From contig NZ_CP142396.1 of assembly GCF_035934735.1 (NCBI RefSeq), positions 310,001-374,000 of the forward strand: a stretch of 64,000 bases of DNA, written 5' to 3'. Below, piece after piece: positions 54,642 to 63,908 of this stretch; positions within the stretch are counted from its first letter, which is position 1; the number at the start of each line of letters is the position of its first letter. The DNA is from Sedimentibacter sp. MB31-C6. Its GTDB lineage: Bacteria; Bacillota; Clostridia; Tissierellales; Sedimentibacteraceae. The position numbers and the translations under genes are program-made. Below the pieces are notes generated by a model. That model made no database searches. It saw nothing but the letters and a program-made list of their open reading frames with translations, and was not told where the DNA came from.

Positions 54642-55898
54642 TTGTTATCATTTATTAGTTTATTTAATTTAACTATATTTTTATTGTTTACAGGATTTTA
54701 CTTATATCAAATATATTATATACCAATTTCATTATTTAATAAGGGTAATGACTACATTTCTAAGGAAAATCATAAATATGCTGCAGTAATAGCTGCAAGA
54801 AATGAAAGTGCCGTTATAGGGCAATTAATTAATAGTATAAAAAAGCAAAAATATCCGGCATCTTTAATTGATATATATGTTATAGCAGATAATTGTACAG
54901 ATAATACTGCTAATATTGCTAGAAGTGCAGGTGCTTTTGTATTTGAAAGGTTTAACAAAAATAAAGTTGGTAAGGGATACGCTTTAGATTATGCTTTTAA
55001 AGCTATTATGAATAACGATAAACACTATGATGGGTATTTTGTTTTTGATGCTGATAATTTGTTAGATGAAAATTACATAGCTGAAATGAACAAAGTATTT
55101 GACAATGGTTATAAAGTTGTAACAAGTTACAGAAACTCTAAAAACTATGATACAAATTGGCTATCCGCTGGGTACTCATTATGGTTTTTAAGAGAAGCAA
55201 AGTATTTAAATAATTCAAGGATGTTACTAAAAACTGGATGTGCAATATCAGGAACTGGATTTTTAGTTCATAATGATATAATTAAGAAAAACAACGGATG
55301 GAAACATCACTTATTAACTGAAGATATCGAATTTTCTATTGATTGTGCTATACAAGGAGAAACTATTGGATATTGTGGTGATGCAGTATTATATGATGAA
55401 CAACCATATATTTTTGAACAATCTTGGAACCAGCGATTACGTTGGGCTAAAGGATTTTATCAGGTGTTTGGTAAATATGGTAAAGATTTAGTAAAGTGCA
55501 TTATATTTAAAAAAAGCTTTTGTTGCTTTGACATGCTTATGACAATAATGCCAGCTCTTTTTCTATCATTATTTAGTGTTGCTGTAAATTTGACATTATT
55601 AACTATTGGTATGTTAAATATCGGAACCTCTACAATTATTGTAAAGGAAACAACAAATGCCATTATTATGTCTTCTGTAAATTCTTATTTAGTATTTTTT
55701 ATGTTAGGGCTTTTAACTACAATAACTGAATGGAATAAAATAAATACAACACCTATAAAGAAAATAAAATATGTGTTTACATTTCCATTTTTCATATTCA
55801 CTTATGTTCCTATTTCAATAGTAGCATTATTTAAGAAGATTGAATGGAAGCCTATAACACATAATATAGCAAAATCAATTGAAGAAGTAAGTCAGTAA
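54642..55898 (+). CDS. Membrane family 2 glycosyltransferase
   Basis: The start is placed at TTG 54642 because GGAGGT lies seven bases before it; the ATG at 54627 overlaps that site and has none of its own. The product of about 418 residues has one N-terminal helix, a GT-A domain with AARNESAVIG, DNCTDNTA and DADN, the catalytic TEDIEF, and the processive-type motif QRLRW, then about three C-terminal helices. It should polymerise or transfer sugars at the membrane, like cellulose- or hyaluronan-synthase relatives. No polysaccharide cluster surrounds it. Confidence 0.88.
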   Translation: MLSFISLFNLTIFLLFTGFYLYQIYYIPISLFNKGNDYISKENHKYAAVIAARNESAVIGQLINSIKKQKYPASLIDIYVIADNCTDNTANIARSAGAFVFERFNKNKVGKGYALDYAFKAIMNNDKHYDGYFVFDADNLLDENYIAEMNKVFDNGYKVVTSYRNSKNYDTNWLSAGYSLWFLREAKYLNNSRMLLKTGCAISGTGFLVHNDIIKKNNGWKHHLLTEDIEFSIDCAIQGETIGYCGDAVLYDEQPYIFEQSWNQRLRWAKGFYQVFGKYGKDLVKCIIFKKSFCCFDMLMTIMPALFLSLFSVAVNLTLLTIGMLNIGTSTIIVKETTNAIIMSSVNSYLVFFMLGLLTTITEWNKINTTPIKKIKYVFTFPFFIFTYVPISIVALFKKIEWKPITHNIAKSIEEVSQ

Positions 55899-55910
55899 GT
55901 AAAGAATCTA

Positions 55911-55941
55911 TAAAGGGTGCAAACTATGTTTACACCCTTTA
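55911..55941. terminator. Bidirectional intrinsic terminator
   Basis: TAAAGGGTG pairs with CACCCTTTA, extended by AAAC/GTTT, between the convergent glycosyltransferase and ornithine racemase genes, with T/A runs on both sides. Confidence 0.88.
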
Positions 55942-55952
55942 TATTTTTTCTT

Positions 55953-57020
55953 TTATATATATTTTTTATCTACATAACTACTTGTTGTGGCTCTCAATAA
56001 ACTAGAATAACTAAGCTTAAAGTTTACTATATCTCCAACTTTATAATTTTTATCAGATTCAGTAACGTCCAATATCAAGTGGTCTGAACTAGCACCTAGT
56101 ATATCAATTTTAGAGTCTATAGGATGCAGGTTGTCAGAATCTATATCCTGTCTACCTACTGCTATTATGGCCCTTTTTATTATTCCTCTGTCTTCATATA
56201 CAGGTTTATTCCCAAAGGCATCAACTCCTGTTTCACCAATAGGAACTGATTGTTTTTCTTTAAGTTCGATAATCTCTGCTTCTAACACAAAAGCATCATC
56301 GCAGAATCCTTCCAGCATATTACTGTAAGCAGTTTCATTACCTAATAAAAATGCCTCACCTACTCTTAAATTGTTTATTTCCTTTGGTAATTCATTTCTT
56401 TCAATTAAATAAACAGAACTTGAATTACCGCCAGAAATCATTTCTAACTTAACATTAAATCTTTTCTCAATTTTATGTGCAGTATCAACTAATACTGATA
56501 AATTTTCATTTTTAGGAATAACAGCACCATAACATGTTAAATTAACACCAAGTCCAAAAAAATCAATATTATTAAACTTAAGTATTTCTTCAACTGTTTG
56601 ATAGATTTCATCTTCATTTTTATAGAATATACCTTCTCTTAAGTCTCCTAAATCTATCATAAGCAATACTTTATGCTTTTTCCCTTGTCGCTCTGCTGCA
56701 TCATTTAGTTTTTGAATTGTTTTAATTTCAGAATTCAATGATATGTCTGCAAAACGAACAACATCATCTGCTTCAGACCCCATAGGCAGCCTTAATAATA
56801 CCTTTTCTTTTTTTGAATTCACATAATTTTTAAGATTTTGAATGCGTGAATCAGCCAAATAATCTATTTTAGAATCTTCTAGTATTTTATAAATTTCAAG
56901 ATCAGCACAGTATCCTTTTGTCACTATCATAAGAGAGCACCCTGCGCCCTTAACAATCTCAGTTATTTTATCCAGGTTGTTTTTAATTTTATTTAAATCA
57001 ATTACTAATCTTGGAAACAT
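55953..57020 (-). CDS. orr: Ornithine racemase
   Basis: The 355-residue fold-type III PLP protein is of the alanine racemase N-terminal family, with PLP Lys35 in MIVTKGYCAD, and matches the Orr type in length and context. It interconverts L- and D-ornithine, which supplies the D-ornithine used by OraSE. It is last in the ornithine operon, 10 bases after the mutL-like gene, with an AAGGAG site. Confidence 0.9.
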   Translation of the reverse strand: MFPRLVIDLNKIKNNLDKITEIVKGAGCSLMIVTKGYCADLEIYKILEDSKIDYLADSRIQNLKNYVNSKKEKVLLRLPMGSEADDVVRFADISLNSEIKTIQKLNDAAERQGKKHKVLLMIDLGDLREGIFYKNEDEIYQTVEEILKFNNIDFFGLGVNLTCYGAVIPKNENLSVLVDTAHKIEKRFNVKLEMISGGNSSSVYLIERNELPKEINNLRVGEAFLLGNETAYSNMLEGFCDDAFVLEAEIIELKEKQSVPIGETGVDAFGNKPVYEDRGIIKRAIIAVGRQDIDSDNLHPIDSKIDILGASSDHLILDVTESDKNYKVGDIVNFKLSYSSLLRATTSSYVDKKYI

Positions 57021-57030
57021 GACTTTCTCC

Positions 57031-58386
57031 TTATATAATTCTTAAGCTTTTCTTCATCAAAAGAAGTGCATCTGAAGGATAACTTTTAGAAAGAACACCT
57101 AAAGAAGAAAAGATATAATCTTCATCAATCAATACTTTAGCAGTTTCTGTTGGATACAGTTCCTGCTCTTTTCCATGAACTTTAACTTCTTCTAATATTC
57201 TTTTATTCCCAGGTAATCTTGTAAGAGCTCCACCTGTTCCTATAATAAACTTTATAGCTGTTAAATCCTTTCCTTCTGCAACAGTCTTCTTCCCTGATGC
57301 TGTATAAAAGTAGCGTAAATGTCCTGCATGTCTTTCCAAAGATGTAAGCACAGCTTCTTTTGTAAGTATTTCAACAAACTCTTTTTCCCTATCATTAATA
57401 GGTATTGGTTTATAATTTGCTAATAATTCGTTTACATCAGGAAATTCTTTTGTCAAATTATCTATTCCAATCTTTTCAACAACATGGTTTACATTAACGT
57501 AAACACCTAAGTCTCCTTCAACTGTTCTTTTAGCAATGGGTTCTGGACTTATTAAAATTGAGTTAATCTCTTCAGAACCTTGAGTTACAGAATGAACGTC
57601 TGTAGTAGCTCCACCAACATCAAATATAATTAAATCACCTAAGTCTTCTTTTAAGACTTTTGCTGCTTCCATTACTGCACCTGGCGTAGGAATAATAGGC
57701 CCTTTAACTAAATCTCGTACCTTTGACATTCCAGGAGCATGTATAATATGTTCTTCAAAAGCATCTTGAATTATTTTCCTTGTGGGTTCTACAACAAGAG
57801 TGTCAATTTTAGGATATACATTTTCAACTATATAAACTTGATTCTCTGCTTCTTCGCACATCAACTTTACTTCTTCCTGATTTTCAATGTTACCGGCATA
57901 AATAATAGGAATTTTTAATCCCATGGAAAGTATCATTTCCAAATTGTATAGAGCTGTATCTCTTTCACCATAATCAACACCACCAGCAACAAGCATAATA
58001 TTTGGATTAATCTCTTGTATCTTTTTCAAATCTGTTCTTCTCAATTTACCAGAGGTTATCATTTTAATAATACCTCCTGCACCAAGAGCTGCTTCTTTTG
58101 CAGCACGAACAGTCATATCATATACAAGACCATGGACAGTCATTTTTAACCCGCCTGCAGCACTACTTGTAGCCAGCATATCATCCCATGTTATATTATC
58201 AGCTTTAAGATTTTCCTTTAAACTGTTTATAGCACCATTGAGCCCTACCGTAACATCACCATTTAAGACAGTGGTAGGCGCCTGCCCCTGTCCAGCAAAA
58301 ACTGGACTGGGAGTGCCTATTCCATTGAATGCATTGACTACTGTAGTGGTACTTCCAATTTCAGCTACCAATACGTCAATTTTCAC
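57031..58386 (-). CDS. MutL/GlmL-type reactivating ATPase of the ornithine operon
   Basis: The 451-residue product belongs to the GlmL/MutL group: the N-terminal phosphate motif AEIGSTTTVVNAF and the later DVGGATTDVHSV are ASKHA nucleotide-binding motifs. Homologues lie beside glutamate mutase and ornithine aminomutase and are believed to reactivate or protect the B12 enzyme. The start is a GTG sharing one base with the oraE stop, so production is coupled to OraE. It has nothing to do with mismatch-repair MutL. Confidence 0.9.
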   Translation of the reverse strand: MKIDVLVAEIGSTTTVVNAFNGIGTPSPVFAGQGQAPTTVLNGDVTVGLNGAINSLKENLKADNITWDDMLATSSAAGGLKMTVHGLVYDMTVRAAKEAALGAGGIIKMITSGKLRRTDLKKIQEINPNIMLVAGGVDYGERDTALYNLEMILSMGLKIPIIYAGNIENQEEVKLMCEEAENQVYIVENVYPKIDTLVVEPTRKIIQDAFEEHIIHAPGMSKVRDLVKGPIIPTPGAVMEAAKVLKEDLGDLIIFDVGGATTDVHSVTQGSEEINSILISPEPIAKRTVEGDLGVYVNVNHVVEKIGIDNLTKEFPDVNELLANYKPIPINDREKEFVEILTKEAVLTSLERHAGHLRYFYTASGKKTVAEGKDLTAIKFIIGTGGALTRLPGNKRILEEVKVHGKEQELYPTETAKVLIDEDYIFSSLGVLSKSYPSDALLLMKKSLRII

Positions 58387-60581
58387 TATTTATTCATTTC
58401 CCTTCTTCTTTTAACTAAGAAACTTGCTACATCAATACCATGACTTCCTCTTCCAAAACCAGCGTCAAGGCCAGCTTCAACAGCAATTTCATTACTTACT
58501 TGAGTTCCACCGCAAATTATCATAACTTTATCTCTTATACCTTTTTCGATACAAAGATTATTAATTTTTTTCATATTTTTTACATGAACATCATCATGAG
58601 TTATTATTGTACTTACTAAAATAGCATCTGCATTTGTTTCAATAGCAGCATCTACTAATTTTTCAACTGGACAAGAAGTTCCAAGATATTCATACTTAAT
58701 ACCAAAACCTTCTATACCACCATGTTTGATATCTAATGTTTCTTTCAATCCAACTGAGTGTTCATCTTCTCCTACAGTTGCAGCTACAACAAACATTGAT
58801 TTATCTTGAATATCCTTTCTAATTTCAGCTTCAGAAAGCACTTCTATTTTTTCTGGTATAATTAACTCATTTACATCGATATCAAAATTAACTCTTCCTT
58901 TTATTTCTACATAAGTTCCTTCCGAAGGATGCATTACTTGTTTGTGAACAACTGTTACATCTTCTAGTCCCATTTTCTCACCACATTTAATTCCAGCAAA
59001 TTCTGCTGTTCTTTCATCTACAGGTAAGAAAATTGAAAGTAATACTGTTCCATCAGCTCTCCATTCAACTTCAGGTTTTACAAGATTTGAATCATAATAT
59101 TTATTTGCTTCTTCAAGTCTATTGTTTACATTATCATTTTCATCTAATTCATCGATATAAATTATCTTTGAATGATCTTCAAATGTATCTCCACCTATTG
59201 CATCACTAGCTTTAGTAAATTGTGTTGGAACTTTGTTATATCCATAATGTACAGATACAGGAGCGAAATAGTCTTCATCTCTTTCATAAATAAATCCATA
59301 TCCAATACCGCCTTCAATTTCTCTTGCGATACCATCTCCATTTCTTTCTGGATATTTACCACTATCTACAAAGAATCCTTGTTCAACAGCTTTAAAGTAG
59401 CCACCTACTTCAATCATTTCTTCCATGAACAATATTGCTCTTTCTTTTAATTCACGTACATCTTTACCAAGTACACCATCTCTATCTAACTTAACTAATT
59501 CTCTAAATCCATCCATTCCAGTCAAAGCTTGCTTAGCTGTCATTACACCTGCAATATTATTGTAATGCCATGGAACATTTCTTCCTTCATCAGGAGTTAT
59601 AGTAGATTGAATATCAGCACTTGTCAATCTTGAAATAACCATATTCAAAGTATGAGTAACAGCTGCTTCTCTAGTATCAGATTCCATATACTTAGTATTT
59701 TGTTGAGCTCTCATTTTATATTCTCTAAATAAATCACGTAAAGCAACTGCATATGGCATATCAAGCCTCATACATGGCGCTGGAGGTGCAGTAGGAGGTA
59801 CAGTTGATAACGCAATATTTTCTGGTTTAATTCCAATTTTTCTTGAGAATATACTATTAATTGCATGCTGTACCATTAATTCTGGCATTACTTTCCATGC
59901 TTGCATTGCTGTAGCATTTGCATTATGTGCACCATCAATTTGAAGCATTCCAGCCCAAGCCATAACTTTTTTAGCTTCACAAGCGTCAACAAAACTTCTA
60001 ACCATATTAATATTTCTATATAATATATTGTATTGAGGATCTTGATGAGCTCCATTTACTCCTTCTTCAGCAAACATAACAGCTATATCTGGTCCTGCTA
60101 CTCCTGAAATATAAGAATGGAAATTAATAGGACGACCAACTTCATCTTCTATTAAGTCTAACGCCTTTCTGCTTGCTCTTACTTGCTTTCTAGTAACCAT
60201 TATACCACCAATACCTTGGTTTGTACCTTCAAGCAATGAATCTATATGTGACTGTCCTGCTGTTCTAATAACCATTATGTGATCAGCTCCATGCCAAGCA
60301 GCCATACGCATTCTTCTTATATCATCTTCAAATCTACCTGAAGCTATTTCAGTAGTAATAACACAATCTGGTTGTGGGTCTATATATCCAAAACCTCTGC
60401 TTCCAGGTAAAGGAACAGAATTCTCAAGTGCTTCTGAAGCTTCATGATATTCAAAATCACCTATGTTTCTTGGTTCATTACTTCCTTCTCTCCATGTCCA
60501 GTTACGTCTTCTAGGTTCATATTTATCTAAATCTTTTAATAGTTCTTTTATATCTATCTTTTTGTTAGGATCTAATTTCAT
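58386..60581 (-). CDS. oraE: D-ornithine 4,5-aminomutase large subunit
   Basis: The 731-residue product has an N-terminal PLP-dependent TIM-barrel domain and a C-terminal B12-binding Rossmann domain with the base-off motif DEHSVG (D606, H608, G611) and the PLP lysine K619 in TLDIKHGG, eleven residues after the His as in the characterised enzyme. It converts D-ornithine to 2,4-diaminopentanoate by radical rearrangement with adenosylcobalamin and PLP. The ATG has a strong AGGAGGG site. It follows oraS directly. Confidence 0.97.
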   Translation of the reverse strand: MKLDPNKKIDIKELLKDLDKYEPRRRNWTWREGSNEPRNIGDFEYHEASEALENSVPLPGSRGFGYIDPQPDCVITTEIASGRFEDDIRRMRMAAWHGADHIMVIRTAGQSHIDSLLEGTNQGIGGIMVTRKQVRASRKALDLIEDEVGRPINFHSYISGVAGPDIAVMFAEEGVNGAHQDPQYNILYRNINMVRSFVDACEAKKVMAWAGMLQIDGAHNANATAMQAWKVMPELMVQHAINSIFSRKIGIKPENIALSTVPPTAPPAPCMRLDMPYAVALRDLFREYKMRAQQNTKYMESDTREAAVTHTLNMVISRLTSADIQSTITPDEGRNVPWHYNNIAGVMTAKQALTGMDGFRELVKLDRDGVLGKDVRELKERAILFMEEMIEVGGYFKAVEQGFFVDSGKYPERNGDGIAREIEGGIGYGFIYERDEDYFAPVSVHYGYNKVPTQFTKASDAIGGDTFEDHSKIIYIDELDENDNVNNRLEEANKYYDSNLVKPEVEWRADGTVLLSIFLPVDERTAEFAGIKCGEKMGLEDVTVVHKQVMHPSEGTYVEIKGRVNFDIDVNELIIPEKIEVLSEAEIRKDIQDKSMFVVAATVGEDEHSVGLKETLDIKHGGIEGFGIKYEYLGTSCPVEKLVDAAIETNADAILVSTIITHDDVHVKNMKKINNLCIEKGIRDKVMIICGGTQVSNEIAVEAGLDAGFGRGSHGIDVASFLVKRRREMNK

Positions 60582-60594
60582 CTAAATACCCTCC

Positions 60595-60945
60595 TTAAAA
60601 TAATGTATCTACATCGTCCCAGTGTCTACCATTAGCCAATTCCAAACCAGCTTCACGTACAGAAACACCGAGTTTTTGTGATAATTTCCATACAACATTA
60701 CCAGCACCTTTGCCCATTAAACCTTTATTCATAACACCTTCTACAATTGGTTTAACTTCAAGACTAGAAAATCCCATCCTTAATAAAATACTTCTTTCCA
60801 CAGATGGTGTTGTATTTTTTCTTCCTAATTCTAGAAGAGGGTCAACTATTTGTTCTGCTAAATTCCAAAACTTCTCATATAATTGTTCATCTGTAAGATT
60901 AGCTAAATGAGTTCTTCTTTGTTCAAAATCGTCAGCTCTTTTCAT
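60595..60945 (-). CDS. oraS: D-ornithine 4,5-aminomutase small subunit
   Basis: The 116-residue product begins MKRADDFEQRR and contains LLRMGFSSLEVKPIV and RHWDDVDTLF, as in OraS. It is the small subunit required for OraE activity. The length is normal. It is placed immediately before oraE with a GGAGGAG site. Confidence 0.96.
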   Translation of the reverse strand: MKRADDFEQRRTHLANLTDEQLYEKFWNLAEQIVDPLLELGRKNTTPSVERSILLRMGFSSLEVKPIVEGVMNKGLMGKGAGNVVWKLSQKLGVSVREAGLELANGRHWDDVDTLF

Positions 60946-60982
60946 ATTTACTCCTCCGTTATTTTATATTTTTTATTCTTTA

Positions 60983-62383
60983 TTATAAAGAAGCTATAAC
61001 ATTTTTTACATAATCAACATTTGTTTTAGTTTCAACAGCTAAAAATTCTAAATCTTCTGCTGTTGGAGTTACATTGTACGTTTTTATAGCATTCTTAATT
61101 AATGATTTTCTCATATGATCTAAATCTGCATCTTGTGCTTTTATCTTAGAAGGATGCGATGGTAAAATAATATTTTTACCTGGTACTTCATCCTTTGGAT
61201 CACCAAATAATATTTCTATACCATTTTCTCTCGCAAATGATAATTGAGGTTGAATGTGCTTTCCTGCTCCTGTATACTCTGTTTCTTGTACAACAATCAT
61301 TTGATCTTCATCCATTTCTTGTGCTAAAGAGAATGCTGCTGTTAATGCTGTATTTCCTGCTGGACCTTTTTCTAATCCTTCAAGACTCGCTAATGCTTCT
61401 GTTATATAAAACACTTCTCCTTGATGTATAGTCAAATATCTATCCATATATCTTAATGGTCTTGCTGCAGATCGTGGAACATCCGATCTATCTGGCCATG
61501 TTGAAAATGGCATTCCAAATCCTGTATGTCCAGTTGTAAATGATTTTTTATTGAACTGTATATCTGAAGCCATATGTAATCCTGACAAATCTACACTAGC
61601 TCCTACTATCTTAGTTTCAGCTCCGGCTTTTCTAAGTCCTCTTGCTGTTCCTGTTAAGTTTCCTCCACCTGCATTTGTAGCCATTACTACATCTGGATCT
61701 TTTCCATATTTTTCTCTGAATTGCATTGCAATTTCATATCCTAATGTTTCAACGCCTGCTATACCAAATGGTGTATATAGTGATGCATTAAAGTAACCTG
61801 TTTCTTCTAATAATACTAAAAATGAATAGAATAATTCAGGTCCAACAGATAATTGTACTACTTCTGCCCCTAATGCTTCACATTTTCTTGCTTTTTCAAT
61901 TATTTCTGGCTGACCTACACCTCTTGAATCATAACATTCTTGAACTACTATACATTTTAACCCTGCTATAGCTGCCTGGGATGCAACTGCTGCACCATAA
62001 TTACCGCTTGTTGCTGCAATTACACCTTTGTAACCTAGTTTCTTTGCATGATATACAGCTGTTGCTGCTCTTCTTGCTTTAAAACTTCCTGATGGATTTG
62101 AAGCTTCATCTTTTATAAATATTCTTGCTCCTTTTCCTGGAGCTGCGCATTTTCTTGCTAAAGCTGTTAAATTTCTTAGTTCTAAGATTGGAGTATTTCC
62201 TACTCCTGTTTGTCCTTGTATCTGTTGTATTTCTTCTAGTGTATAACCTGCTTCTTTCATCATTTTTTCATAATCAAAAGCTATTGATCCACTTTCAAAT
62301 TTAGAGAAGTCAATTTTAGTTGATTGTTTCATTATTTCTGATTTTCTTTCATTGACTGCTGCATAACTCATATCTTTACTCAT
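60983..62383 (-). CDS. ortB: 2-amino-4-oxopentanoate thiolase, beta (PLP) subunit
   Basis: The start is placed at ATG 62383 with GGAGG 9 bases upstream; an in-frame TTG at 62398 overlaps that site. The product of about 466 residues is a fold-type II PLP enzyme similar to threonine synthase, with the PLP Lys102 in NPSGSFKARRA and the phosphate loop NAGGGNLTG. With OrtA it cleaves 2-amino-4-oxopentanoate with CoA to alanine and acetyl-CoA. It overlaps the ortA stop by 8 bases. Confidence 0.95.
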   Translation of the reverse strand: MSKDMSYAAVNERKSEIMKQSTKIDFSKFESGSIAFDYEKMMKEAGYTLEEIQQIQGQTGVGNTPILELRNLTALARKCAAPGKGARIFIKDEASNPSGSFKARRAATAVYHAKKLGYKGVIAATSGNYGAAVASQAAIAGLKCIVVQECYDSRGVGQPEIIEKARKCEALGAEVVQLSVGPELFYSFLVLLEETGYFNASLYTPFGIAGVETLGYEIAMQFREKYGKDPDVVMATNAGGGNLTGTARGLRKAGAETKIVGASVDLSGLHMASDIQFNKKSFTTGHTGFGMPFSTWPDRSDVPRSAARPLRYMDRYLTIHQGEVFYITEALASLEGLEKGPAGNTALTAAFSLAQEMDEDQMIVVQETEYTGAGKHIQPQLSFARENGIEILFGDPKDEVPGKNIILPSHPSKIKAQDADLDHMRKSLIKNAIKTYNVTPTAEDLEFLAVETKTNVDYVKNVIASL

Positions 62384-62681
62384 TATCAGCACCTCCAAAC
62401 AATATATCTCTTACTTGTTCGTTTACTTTTAATAGTTCTGGAACAAATTTACCAAAATCATGTTTATAGTATGGATTTACTTCTAACAACTTACCTTTTT
62501 CTATACGTTTTGTTCTCGTTAAAACTGTAACTTCATCTCCAATATTTGCATCTTCCTGCAAATATCCTTTTACCCACAACTCTAACGGTACTCTTTTTGT
62601 ATCGTCGGGTACTTGAGGTGCTCTTGCTGATGGCTCCATAACTATTCTATGAATTAAAACCCATTCACCTTTTTTAATCAT
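62376..62681 (-). CDS. ortA: 2-amino-4-oxopentanoate thiolase, alpha subunit
   Basis: The 101-residue product has the short OrtA pattern IHRIVMEPSARAPQVPDDTK and VNPYYKHDFGKFVPEL. It is the small partner of OrtB. The ATG has an AAGGAAG site. It follows ord by about 80 bases in the same operon. Confidence 0.95.
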   Translation of the reverse strand: MIKKGEWVLIHRIVMEPSARAPQVPDDTKRVPLELWVKGYLQEDANIGDEVTVLTRTKRIEKGKLLEVNPYYKHDFGKFVPELLKVNEQVRDILFGGADNE

Positions 62682-62759
62682 TATTACACTTCCTTACTAT
62701 TTTATTGAATTTTTCATATTTTCTATTATCACACAATCTCTAAGTCTCTCATCACAAAT

Positions 62760-63818
62760 TTATTTAACTATTTTACATTCAGGATCAATTCTATCTCTCA
62801 TGTCACCCATTATTGCCCTTGGTACTGGTAATGAAATCATAGTTTGTAATCCTGCTTTAGCATTTATTATTTGAGGTATCATATTTACAACCATTGCTAT
62901 TGTTCCAATTCCACCTGGCACCTCTGGTGAGTTAACCATATTAATATCTGGAGTTCCTTTTATTATTACGTAATCACCAGTATTTACACCTACTTGTTCT
63001 GGTTCAATTTGTTGTGGATGATCCATTTCTATTTTAACTTCTCCGTCAATATATCCATAACCTTTCATAGCAACTCCAGCTACATCTCCTGCCTTTGCAA
63101 ATCCATAAGGAGCTTTTCTGTCAACATCAGTTACTATTGGATCCATCGATTGAGTAACCTTATCAACATTCCAACCAATTGCTTCAGCTATCATATTAAT
63201 TGATTCATGAAAACCAACGTGTCCAGCCATTGTACCATCTTCTACACGTTTTTTGAATTCATCTACTCCTAAACCAATACCTTGTTCTTCCATAACAGTA
63301 GGTCCAAATGGTGATAAACTATTAACTCTTCTTGAAACTACATGATCAATAGATTCACAACATCCAGTCATAACTACTACTAAAAGGTCCATAATTAAAC
63401 CAGGATTAATACCTGTTCCAAGTATTGATACTCCATTAGCTTTTGCTAATTCATCGATTTGTTTAGCTAATTCAGGTTCTTGTGCTTGTGGGAAGGCCAT
63501 TTGTTCAGCACTAGAAATTACATTTATCTTTTTCTCTAAAACAAACTTAAACTTATCAAAAGCATTTCTTGTAAAAGAATCTGTAACACATAAACAAACA
63601 TCAGCGCATCTTTCTTTAATTACTTCTTCAGGAGTTCCGACTATAACATCTGCCCTATTGCCTCTTTCAACTCCAACTAACTCATACATACTTTTACCAA
63701 GTTTAGCACCTATATCTATAGCACCTACAATTTCAACGCCTTTTTTCTTTAATAGCATTTTTGCCATACCAGAACCCATTGCACCCAAGCCCCAAATAAT
63801 TACTTTTACATTTTGCAT
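62760..63818 (-). CDS. ord: 2,4-diaminopentanoate dehydrogenase
   Basis: The 352-residue NAD(P)-dependent enzyme has an N-terminal Rossmann motif WGLGAMGSGMA and the dihydrodipicolinate-reductase-like layout of Ord (GTGINPG, SRRVNSLSPFGPTVMEEQGIG in two parts). It oxidises 2,4-diaminopentanoate to 2-amino-4-oxopentanoate, releasing ammonia. It is the first gene of the ornithine operon, with a GGAGG site and a sigma-54 promoter about 75 bases upstream. Confidence 0.96.
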   Translation of the reverse strand: MQNVKVIIWGLGAMGSGMAKMLLKKKGVEIVGAIDIGAKLGKSMYELVGVERGNRADVIVGTPEEVIKERCADVCLCVTDSFTRNAFDKFKFVLEKKINVISSAEQMAFPQAQEPELAKQIDELAKANGVSILGTGINPGLIMDLLVVVMTGCCESIDHVVSRRVNSLSPFGPTVMEEQGIGLGVDEFKKRVEDGTMAGHVGFHESINMIAEAIGWNVDKVTQSMDPIVTDVDRKAPYGFAKAGDVAGVAMKGYGYIDGEVKIEMDHPQQIEPEQVGVNTGDYVIIKGTPDINMVNSPEVPGGIGTIAMVVNMIPQIINAKAGLQTMISLPVPRAIMGDMRDRIDPECKIVK

Positions 63819-63892
63819 TTGTATACCTCCATAATTTAAATAAATTTTATTTTTTGATTTATATTATATATAAATATCTATAATTAATATAT

Positions 63893-63908
63893 AGCAATAA
63901 CTATGCCA
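63893..63908 (-). promoter_or_regulatory. Sigma-54 promoter of the ornithine operon
   Basis: On the minus strand TGGCATAGTTATTGCT places GG and GC exactly 10 bases apart, as required for sigma-54. It differs at only two positions from the promoter at 19691-19706. Transcription should start near 63880. The upstream activator region reaches the window edge and is only partly visible. Confidence 0.85.

Noticed and set aside
57031-58386. DNA mismatch repair MutL
   Set aside because: The name is shared only by history; the motifs are of the ASKHA type and the gene is coupled to oraE.
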